Assembly (NCBI RefSeq): GCF_015352455.1
Contig: NZ_JADKPN010000013.1
Coordinates: 85,426-149,425 of the forward strand
From: Nocardioides islandensis
GTDB lineage: Bacteria; Actinomycetota; Actinomycetes; Propionibacteriales; Nocardioidaceae
Length of the DNA: 64,000 bases
Reading direction: 5' to 3'
The notes beneath the pieces were generated by a model. It saw nothing but the letters and a program-made list of their open reading frames with translations, was not told where the DNA came from and searched no databases. Shown here one piece after another: positions 58,128 to 64,000 of this stretch. Each line of letters opens with the position of its first letter. Within the stretch, counting starts at the first letter, position 1. Position numbers and translations under genes: made by a program.

Positions 58128-59108
58128 ATGAGCGTCGCCAGCCCGCTGAGCGTCGAGCCGCCGTGGGTCGTCCACGAGCTCGCCGCGCAGTGGTTCCTGC
58201 CCGCGACGACCGTGGCCGAGCGGCTGGCGGACCTGCACCGGGTCGTGGACGGCTGGGTGACCGCGGGGACGTTCGTGCTGGCGCCGCCGCTGTACCTCGG
58301 CTCCCCTGACCACCCCGTCTTCCGCGCGCTGTCGGAGCACGTCCGCGCACGGCACCCCGACGACCGGCCCGCCGCCTTCTGCTACTGGGACGACGTGGGC
58401 AACCGGGCCAAGCTCGAGGCGCTGCTCCGGCTGCCGTCGTACACGCTCGACACCTTTCCCGTCCGCGGCCGGGTGGACCTGCTCACCGAGCTGCAGCGGC
58501 GCTGGCGCTTCCCGTCGTCCGAGCGCGGGCACGAGGAGGCACGGCTGCAGCACTGGCTGGGCAGCTACGGGCCGGACGTGGCGGGCGTGCGGCGCGGGTA
58601 CGTCGTCGCGCCGCTCGGCCCGGTGTCGGCGGTGTCCGCCTGGCTGGAGTCCGGGCCGGGGCGGCTGGAGCCGTTCGGGTACGCCCTCTCCTTCGCGCCG
58701 TCCGGGGGGCGGTACGTGGGGTCGCGCGTGCCCCTCGACGCCCGCTCGACCGTCGACCTGGTGGGTCTGGCCACGCGGTCGCTCGGCCGGGTCGCCGCCG
58801 GCGACCTGGTGGCCGTCGCGCTGGCGGCCTCGTGCGTGGACACGCCGGCCCTGGACCGGCTGATGCGGCACGTGTACACGCTGCGCCGGCGGGTGCCCGC
58901 CCGCTGCGTGCACGGCCTCCTGGTCTCCGACGGCGTCACCGTCGCGCTGTCGGGCGCCCTCCTCGACCAGGGCTTCGACCACGTCTCCCTGTCCGACCTC
59001 GGGTACCGCGACCACCTCGCCCAGCACCCCGACGTGTCCCGGTGCCTGGAGGAGTCGGAGGGCTGGGTACCGCACCCGACGTCGCTCGCCGTCGACCTGG
59101 CGGTGTGA
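58128..59108 (+). CDS. Hypothetical protein between pafA and prcA
   Basis: No family was recognised in this 326-residue protein. Notable blocks are WVVHELAAQWFLPATTVAERLADLH, FCYWDDVGNRAKLEALLRLPSYTLD and FDHVSLSDLGYRDHLAQHP. The mix of alpha and beta segments, and a middle part with RRYVVAPLGPVSAVSAWLESG-like sequence, give a soluble protein without a signal peptide. It breaks the pafA-prcA neighbourhood on the opposite strand. A tie to the Pup system is possible but not shown. ATG at 58128. Repeat copy C begins 7 nt after its stop. Confidence 0.65.
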   Translation: MSVASPLSVEPPWVVHELAAQWFLPATTVAERLADLHRVVDGWVTAGTFVLAPPLYLGSPDHPVFRALSEHVRARHPDDRPAAFCYWDDVGNRAKLEALLRLPSYTLDTFPVRGRVDLLTELQRRWRFPSSERGHEEARLQHWLGSYGPDVAGVRRGYVVAPLGPVSAVSAWLESGPGRLEPFGYALSFAPSGGRYVGSRVPLDARSTVDLVGLATRSLGRVAAGDLVAVALAASCVDTPALDRLMRHVYTLRRRVPARCVHGLLVSDGVTVALSGALLDQGFDHVSLSDLGYRDHLAQHPDVSRCLEESEGWVPHPTSLAVDLAV

Positions 59109-59115
59109 GTGGGGC

Positions 59116-59189
59116 GCGATACCCGCTCGACCGGGTATCCCTGACGTTCGGCGTCGTTGCAACGACGCCAAAGCGGCAGGAACGACGCC
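59116..59189 (+). repeat. 74-bp double-palindrome element, copy C
   Basis: This copy has one mismatch in its first palindrome (GCTCGACCGG centre, 59119-59138) and a perfect GGCGTCGTTGCAACGACGCC (59150-59169). It starts 7 nt after the stop of the gene at 58128 and lies in the same orientation, ending 5 nt before the convergent prcA stop. Confidence 0.85.
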
Positions 59190-59194
59190 GAGGT

Positions 59195-60034
59195 TCAGCC
59201 CGGCGGCGCGATGGGGGCGTCGTCGTCGCCCGAGCCCGTCGAGGTGGGCGGGGGCGAGGGCGGGCCCTCGGCACCGCTCGCCGCGTGCGCCGGCACCGAC
59301 GACTCGACCTCCGGCTCCGGGTTCGGCTCGCTGGGGCCACGGTCGCCGAGCAGCTGAGTCAGGCGCGCCGGAAGGATCCGTAGGAACTTGCGCGGCTGCG
59401 AGCGGGTCCGGTCGAGCACCGCGACCTCGAGGTCCTCGGCCGGGATCACCCGATCGCCCTCCTCGGTGTGGCCGAGGGCCGACACCGCGAGGCGGATGGC
59501 GTCGTCGAGGGACTCACCGGGGGCGTAGCGCTCCTCCAGGTACGCCGCCACGACGTCCGCCGCGCCGCCCATCACGGCGTAGTTGTGGACGTCGGCGACC
59601 TGGCCGTCGTACGTCAGCCGGTAGATCTGGTCGTCCTCGGGGGCATCACCGATCTCGGCGACGAACAGCTCCACCTCGTAGGGCTTCTCGCCGCCGCTGG
59701 AGAAGATCGTGCCGAGCGTCTGGGCGTAGGCGTTGGCCAGGCCGCGGCCGGTGACGTCGCGGCGGTCGTAGGAGTAGCCGCGCATGTCGGCCAGGCGTAC
59801 GCCGGCGATCCGGAGGTTCTCGAACTCGTTGTACCGTCCCACCGCAGCGAAGGCGATCCGGTCGTAGATCTCGGACACCTTGTGCAGGGCCTGGGACGGG
59901 TTCTCGGAGACGAACAGCACGCCGTCGGCGTACTGGACGGCCACCACGGACCGGCCGCGGGCGATGCCCTTGCGGGCGTAGTCGGCCCGGTCCTTCATCA
60001 GCTGCTCGGGCGAGACGTAGAACGGCATGCTCAT
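59195..60034 (-). CDS. prcA: 20S proteasome alpha subunit
   Basis: The 279-residue alpha subunit builds the outer rings of the actinobacterial proteasome, which degrades Pup-tagged proteins. It begins with the gate helix region MSMPFYVSPEQLMKDRADYARKGIARGRSVVAVQY and has ENPSQALHKVSEIYDRIAFA. The C-terminus is a long Pro/Ser/Gly-rich tail with acidic residues, of the kind involved in ATPase docking. It is the last gene of the pup operon, with a 4-nt overlap with prcB. Confidence 0.95.
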   Translation of the reverse strand: MSMPFYVSPEQLMKDRADYARKGIARGRSVVAVQYADGVLFVSENPSQALHKVSEIYDRIAFAAVGRYNEFENLRIAGVRLADMRGYSYDRRDVTGRGLANAYAQTLGTIFSSGGEKPYEVELFVAEIGDAPEDDQIYRLTYDGQVADVHNYAVMGGAADVVAAYLEERYAPGESLDDAIRLAVSALGHTEEGDRVIPAEDLEVAVLDRTRSQPRKFLRILPARLTQLLGDRGPSEPNPEPEVESSVPAHAASGAEGPPSPPPTSTGSGDDDAPIAPPG

Positions 60035-60888
60035 GAGAGGCCCGCCTGGGGTCCGTCGGGACGCTGCATCCGGCCGCTGATGACCCGGTCGGCCACGTCG
60101 GCCACGTCGGCGTCGGGCAGCCGCCGGCCGCCGTCGGCGGTGATCACGTGGACGACGGGGAAGATGCGCCGGGTCAGGTCGGGCCCGCCGGTCGCCGAGT
60201 CGTCGTCCGCGGCGTCGTACAGGGCCTGGACGACGGCCACCACGCAGTCGCCGTCGGAGAGGTCGTCGCGGTAGAGCTTCTTCAGCGAGCCCCGCGCGAA
60301 CACCGAGCCGGACCCGACGGAGTGGAAGGCACTCTCCTCGTACCGACCGCCGGTCACGTCGTAGGAGAAGATCCGGCCGCCGCCGGTCGCGTGGTCGAAG
60401 CCCGCGAACAGCGGGACGACGGCGAGGCCCTGCATCGCCATCCCGAGGTTCGAGCGGATCAGTGCCGCCAGCCGGTTGGCCTTGCCGGCCATGGAGAGCG
60501 TGGTGCCCTCGATCTTCTCGTAGTGCTCGAGCTCGGTCTGGAACAGCCGCACCATCTCCACCGCGATGCCGGCGGATCCGGCGATGCCGACGGCGGAGAA
60601 CTCGTCGGCCGGAAAGACCTTCTCGATGTCGCGCTGCGCGATGACGTTGCCCATCGTCGCGCGCCGGTCACCGGCCATCACCACGCCGCCGGGGAACGTC
60701 GCCGCCACGATCGTGGTGCCGTGCGGAGCCAGGTCGACGGCCTGCCCGGCCGGCAGCGAGCGGCGCGACGGGAGCAGGTCGGGCGCCTGGCCGGCCAGGA
60801 AGTCGGAGAAGGAGGACGTGCCGGGCACCATGTACGACGCCGGGATGCGCGCGCTGGACCCGAACGGATCGCTCGCGGACAAGCTCAC
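60031..60888 (-). CDS. prcB: 20S proteasome beta subunit
   Basis: The 285-residue beta subunit is made with a 57-residue propeptide and cleaved before Thr58 (HGTTIVAATFPGG), which then acts as the N-terminal nucleophile. VVMAGDRRATMGNVIAQRDIEKVF follows, with the Asp and Lys that support catalysis. The C-terminal half includes GFDHATGGGRIFSYDVTGGRYEE. The start is GTG at 60888, overlapping the pup stop by 4 nt. Confidence 0.96.
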   Translation of the reverse strand: MSLSASDPFGSSARIPASYMVPGTSSFSDFLAGQAPDLLPSRRSLPAGQAVDLAPHGTTIVAATFPGGVVMAGDRRATMGNVIAQRDIEKVFPADEFSAVGIAGSAGIAVEMVRLFQTELEHYEKIEGTTLSMAGKANRLAALIRSNLGMAMQGLAVVPLFAGFDHATGGGRIFSYDVTGGRYEESAFHSVGSGSVFARGSLKKLYRDDLSDGDCVVAVVQALYDAADDDSATGGPDLTRRIFPVVHVITADGGRRLPDADVADVADRVISGRMQRPDGPQAGLS

Positions 60889-61082
60889 TGGCCGCCCTTC
60901 TGGATGAACGACTTCACGAAGTCCTCGGCGTTGGACTCCAGCACCTCGTCGATCTCGTCGAGGATCGCGTCGACGTCGTCGTCGAGGGCTTCCTTGCGCT
61001 CGGCGACGTCGCTCTCGGGGGCCACCTCGTCCTGGGTGACCTCCTCACTGCTCTTCTTCGGCTGCTTCTGCTCCTGGGCCAT
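60885..61082 (-). CDS. pup: Prokaryotic ubiquitin-like protein Pup
   Basis: The 65-residue disordered tag ends in FVKSFIQKGGQ. The C-terminal Gln must be deamidated to Glu by Dop before PafA can attach Pup. The N-terminal half is charged (EQKQPKKSSEEVTQ), and the coiled-coil part around AERKEALDDDVDAILDEIDE binds the proteasomal ATPase. ATG at 61082. It overlaps prcB, so the tag and protease are coupled. Confidence 0.97.
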   Translation of the reverse strand: MAQEQKQPKKSSEEVTQDEVAPESDVAERKEALDDDVDAILDEIDEVLESNAEDFVKSFIQKGGQ

Positions 61083-61152
61083 GGCTCGACCCTAGCGCCG
61101 CACCCTGGGCCGACAGCGACAGATTCGCCACACGCGAACACGCGCGCCTCGT

Positions 61153-61257
61153 GGTGGTCCAGCCGGGCGAGCCCCTGGGCGAGCCCGTGTCGAGACCGCG
61201 TGAGTCTCGCCGGGTCTCGACACGGTCGGCCGTGGCCGGCCTCCCGGCTCGACCACC
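61153..61257 (-). repeat. Nested inverted repeat between dop and pup
   Basis: Outer arms GGTGGTCCAGCCGGG (61153-61167) and CCCGGCTCGACCACC (61243-61257) pair with one mismatch. Inner arms GTGTCGAGACC (61187-61197) and GGTCTCGACAC (61213-61223) are perfect. The long structure begins 7 nt after the dop stop, in dop's orientation, so it could end the dop transcript before pup. It differs in sequence from the 74-bp elements. Confidence 0.6.
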
Positions 61258-61264
61258 AACCAGG

Positions 61265-62776
61265 TCAGCCGTGGGTGAGCTCGTTGAAGAGCTGGGAGGC
61301 GGTCTCGCAGCGGTCGATCAGCTCGCCGACGTGCGCCTTCGAACCGCGCAACGGGTCGATGGTCGGGACGCGCTGGAGGGACTCGCGGCCGGGGAGGTCG
61401 AAGATGACCGAGTCCCATGACGCGGCGGCGACCGAGTCGGCGTACTTCTCCAGGCACCGGCCGCGGAAGTAGGCGCGGGTGTCCTCGGGGGGCTCGTGCA
61501 TGGCCCGCTCGACCTCGGAGTCCTCCAGCAGTCGCTCGATCCGGCCCATGCCGACGAGCCGTTGGTAGAGGCCCTTCTCGGGGCGGATGTCGGAGTACTG
61601 GTAGTCGATCAGCTGGAGCTTGGCGTTGCTCCACTCGAGGCCGTCGCGCGAGCGGTACTGCTCCAGCAGCGACAGCTTCGCGACCCAGTCGAGCTCCTTC
61701 GCGCACAGCATCGGGTCGCGCTCCAGGCGACCGAGCACTGACTCCCAGCGGGTGAGCACGTCCTTGGTCTGCGCGTCGGCGTCGTCGCCGTACCGGTCCT
61801 CGACATACTTGCGGGCGAGGTCCAGGAACTCCAGCTGCAGCTCGACCGGGGTCAGCTTGCGGCCGTCCTCGAGGGTCAGCAGGTGCTTGAGCGAGGTGTC
61901 GTGCGAGACCGCGCGCAGCGACGCGACGGGCGAGTCGACGCCGAGGTCGCGGGTGATGAACTTGTCCTCGATCATCGCCAGCACCAGCGCGGTGGTGCCG
62001 ACCTTGAGGTACGTCGACACCTCGGCCAGGTTGGCGTCGCCGATGATCACGTGCAGACGGCGGTACTTCTCCGGGTCCGCGTGCGGCTCGTCGCGGGTGT
62101 TGATGATCGGCCGCTTGAGCGTCGTCTCCAGCCCGACCTCGACCTCGAAGTAGTCGGCGCGCTGGCTGATCTGGTAGCCGTGCTCGCGGCCGTCCTGGCC
62201 GATGCCGACACGGCCGGCGCCGCACACGACCTGCCGCGACACGAAGAACGGCGTCAGGTGCCGCACGATGTCGCCGAACGGCGTCGAGCGCCGCATCAGG
62301 TAGTTCTCGTGGGCGCCGTACGACGCCCCCTTGTTGTCGGTGTTGTTCTTGTAGAGGTGGATCGGCTGCGTGCCCGGGACCAGCGCCGCCATCCGCGACG
62401 CGTCGAGCATCACCTGCTCGCCGGCCTTGTCCCACAGCACGATGTCGCGCGGGGTGGTGACCTCGGGCGTGGAGTACTCCGGGTGGGCGTGGTCGACGTA
62501 CAGCCGCGCGCCGTTGGTGAGGATCACGTTGGCCAGGCCCATGTCCTCGTCGGTGAGCTGGCTGGGGTCGGCGACCTGGCGCGACATGTCGAACCCGCGG
62601 GCGTCGCGCAGCGGCGACTCCTCCTCGAAGTCCCAGCGCGCGCGGCGCGCCTTCGCGGTCGCGGACGCGTAGGCGTTGACCACCTGCGAGGAGGCCACCA
62701 TGTGGTTGGCCATGGGCTGGCCTTGCACGGTCACGCCGTACTCGACCTCCGTGCCCATCACCCGCCGTACGCTCAC
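61265..62776 (-). CDS. dop: Pup deamidase/depupylase Dop
   Basis: The 503-residue enzyme deamidates the Gln of Pup and removes Pup from targets. The N-terminus RRVMGTEVEYGVTV matches Dop, and the blocks DMGLANVILTNGARLYVDHAHPEYSTPE, YKNNTDNKGASYGAHENYL and RLHVIIGDANLAEVST are as expected. It is homologous to PafA but has the Dop-type insertions in the first half. GTG at 62776 is the start. The ATPase gene arc/mpa, often next to dop, is not in the window. Confidence 0.95.
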   Translation of the reverse strand: MSVRRVMGTEVEYGVTVQGQPMANHMVASSQVVNAYASATAKARRARWDFEEESPLRDARGFDMSRQVADPSQLTDEDMGLANVILTNGARLYVDHAHPEYSTPEVTTPRDIVLWDKAGEQVMLDASRMAALVPGTQPIHLYKNNTDNKGASYGAHENYLMRRSTPFGDIVRHLTPFFVSRQVVCGAGRVGIGQDGREHGYQISQRADYFEVEVGLETTLKRPIINTRDEPHADPEKYRRLHVIIGDANLAEVSTYLKVGTTALVLAMIEDKFITRDLGVDSPVASLRAVSHDTSLKHLLTLEDGRKLTPVELQLEFLDLARKYVEDRYGDDADAQTKDVLTRWESVLGRLERDPMLCAKELDWVAKLSLLEQYRSRDGLEWSNAKLQLIDYQYSDIRPEKGLYQRLVGMGRIERLLEDSEVERAMHEPPEDTRAYFRGRCLEKYADSVAAASWDSVIFDLPGRESLQRVPTIDPLRGSKAHVGELIDRCETASQLFNELTHG

Positions 62777-62827
62777 CCGTAGAGCCTACGACGCTCGTCC
62801 ATTTCCCCCCGATCGGAAGGCTGATTG

Positions 62828-63157
62828 ATGGATTCGGTCATCGACCCGGTGCAGGCCCAGGTCGACGCCTACAACGCGCGCGACATCGATGCCTTCGTCG
62901 CGTCGTACGCCCCGGAGGTGGTCATCACCGACGCGTCCGGGCGGGCGATCATGCAGGGCAGCGAGAGCATCCGTGAGGAGTACGGCGCCCTGTTCGACGC
63001 CTCCCCCGACCTCACCGCCGAGATCCTCGGTCGCCTCGCCTCCGGAGAGTGGATCGTCGACCACGAGCGGGTCTCGCGCGGCGGCGAGGTCCGCGAGGTG
63101 CTGGTCGCCTACCACGTCGTCGACGGGCTCATCACCCGCGTCGCGATGCTGGCCTGA
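62828..63157 (+). CDS. NTF2-like/SnoaL family protein
   Basis: The 109-residue protein has an NTF2-like fold. It begins IDPVQAQVDAYNARDIDAFVASYAPEVVI and includes IREEYGALFDASPDLTAEILGRLA and VAYHVVDGLITRVAML. Such small proteins are polyketide cyclases, isomerases or stress-related ligand binders. It is divergent from dop, with GGAAGG as a ribosome-binding site. No catalytic residues are assigned. Confidence 0.82.
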   Translation: MDSVIDPVQAQVDAYNARDIDAFVASYAPEVVITDASGRAIMQGSESIREEYGALFDASPDLTAEILGRLASGEWIVDHERVSRGGEVREVLVAYHVVDGLITRVAMLA

Positions 63158-63182
63158 GGGCTCCCGACGCGACAAACCGGGC

Positions 63183-63202
63183 CGGCGGCGATGGCGCCGC
63201 CG
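63183..63202. terminator. Hairpin terminator between convergent genes
   Basis: CGGCGGCG (63183-63190) pairs with CGCCGCCG (63195-63202) around an ATGG loop. It lies 26 nt after the NTF2-like gene's stop and 14 nt before the convergent gene's stop, so it can serve both transcripts. Confidence 0.65.
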
Positions 63203-63216
63203 ACCCGATCCGGCGG

Positions 63217-64000
63217 CTACTTCTTCGGCTGGAGCAGCGCCTTGAGGATCACAGGACCTGTCGCGCTGCCGCTACGAACCCGCAGGGTGTAGTCCTGACC
63301 CTGCGTCAGGCCCTTCGTGCTGAGGTTGTACATGTACATGCCCCCGGACGTGCGCATCTGGGTACCGCTGTCGGCATTGCTGACGCTATCCACGACGATA
63401 TTCGGGCTGTCGTCGATGGCATCGTCGGTGACATTTCCTTGCACGATCGTCAGGTACAGGGACACCGTCGTGACGGCGGCACCGGAGCAGGAGCTCGAGA
63501 GCAGGACCTTGACCGGGACGACGTTGCCGTACTTGGCGATGTTGCGCTCGTTGTCACGGATGGGATCCTTGAAGCCGACCTGGTAGATGTCCGTAGTGCT
63601 CCCGGAACTAGCGGACTTGCTGCCGCTCGCACCGTCGTCATCGATCACGGTGGCCGTGACTGTGTAGGTGAAGCATCCGCGCGGCAAATTCACCTGTGCC
63701 GTCATCGTGCGTCCAGTCACCGTCGCAGGGCCAGGGTATGCCGAACTGCTTCCGTAGGTGGCAGCGAAACCGCTCCCCCCGAACGAGTCTGCTCCTGGGT
63801 CAACGAACGCCGCGGTCAGAGTCGCGTTGCCAGTCACGGGGTCAATGCCCGACATCGTCACCGAGCTCACCGTCGGCGCCACGTTGCTGACCGTGACGGT
63901 CTGGGTGGCGGTGATGCTGGCCGCGTCATCGGAGTCCTTGACCTGCACCGACACCGTCGAGGAGGCGGGTCCGTCGGGGAACGAACACACGAAGTTCCCA
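63217..64000 (-). CDS. Surface protein with PKD-like and PxKF-like domains, 5' end missing
   Basis: The visible 261 residues are the C-terminal part. The right-edge sequence (SVQVKDSDDAASITATQTVTVSN) ends a PKD/cadherin-like module. A second beta-sandwich follows (GNATLTAAFVDPGADSFG). The last 120 residues (YGNVVPVKVLLSSSC, MYMYNLSTKGLTQGQDYTLRV, GPVILKALLQPKK) resemble the actinobacterial PxKF domain that ends large surface proteins. Third positions have visibly more A/T than in neighbouring genes. The start is beyond the right edge. Confidence 0.78.
   Translation of the reverse strand, partial: GNFVCSFPDGPASSTVSVQVKDSDDAASITATQTVTVSNVAPTVSSVTMSGIDPVTGNATLTAAFVDPGADSFGGSGFAATYGSSSAYPGPATVTGRTMTAQVNLPRGCFTYTVTATVIDDDGASGSKSASSGSTTDIYQVGFKDPIRDNERNIAKYGNVVPVKVLLSSSCSGAAVTTVSLYLTIVQGNVTDDAIDDSPNIVVDSVSNADSGTQMRTSGGMYMYNLSTKGLTQGQDYTLRVRSGSATGPVILKALLQPKK

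Noticed and set aside
1..64000. tRNA, rRNA, tmRNA or RNase P RNA genes
   Set aside because: No cloverleaf with an acceptor stem, TTCGA-type arm with CCA, nor rRNA-like segment could be recognised by eye on either strand.

Overview
The window looks like chromosome from a high-GC actinobacterium, most likely Nocardioidaceae (Nocardioides-like). This rests on strong G/C bias at third codon positions, frequent GTG starts, many 1-4 nt stop/start overlaps, RbpA, a WYL-domain PafB/PafC pair, and a nearly complete Pup-proteasome locus (dop, pup, prcB, prcA, pafA). The assignment is inferred from gene content, not from a marker-gene comparison. I found no rRNA, tRNA, tmRNA, CRISPR array, integrase or intact insertion sequence.

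Layout. 1-12 kb: sbcD (cut by the left edge), fdhD, pepN, a secreted S55-type peptidase with its motifs in permuted order, a gamma-glutamyltransferase with a structured leader, an NADP-dependent oxidoreductase, a 45-residue protein with its own promoter, OsmC, a cyclophilin lipoprotein, a DSD1-type PLP enzyme and an isochorismatase-like hydrolase. 12-18 kb: a flavin/FMN-binding protein, an O-methyltransferase, an ArsR/SRPBCC operon with two operators, a cupin, a lipoprotein with a P450, and a GT87 protein fused in frame to DUF2630. 18-30 kb: a TetR/MMPL pair around a perfect 17-bp palindrome, PhoD, YdeI, a PaaK-like ligase and a Tat-exported DUF1800/DUF1501 pair. 30-39 kb: an HTH-MurA fusion, a glycerophosphodiesterase, an MFS transporter, rbpA with a SigR-type promoter, fxsA, and ppm1/lnt.

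39.3-46.3 kb carries an aminomutase route for lysine breakdown: kal, kamE, kamD and kdd as an overlapping operon, with kamA divergent from it. The cleavage enzyme Kce is not in the window. An AbiEi/DUF559-type gene sits between kamA and an Lrp/AsnC regulator, and this gene is bracketed by inverted copies of a 74-bp double-palindrome repeat. 46-53.5 kb holds a 5'-3' exonuclease, a secreted Ig-like protein, helY, dgk and tatC/tatA. 53.6-62.8 kb holds pafC, pafB, an FKBP lipoprotein, pafA, an unrecognised gene, prcA, prcB, pup and dop. The right edge carries a small NTF2-like gene and the 3' end of a surface protein with PKD and PxKF-like domains.

The most interesting signals are non-coding. They are: three copies of the 74-bp repeat, each just after a stop codon and in the orientation of the gene it follows; an unrelated long inverted repeat just after the dop stop codon; a folded element of about 105 nt upstream of rbpA; and several promoter/operator pairs with perfect palindromes. 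All assignments come from reading motifs; no database search or folding program was run.
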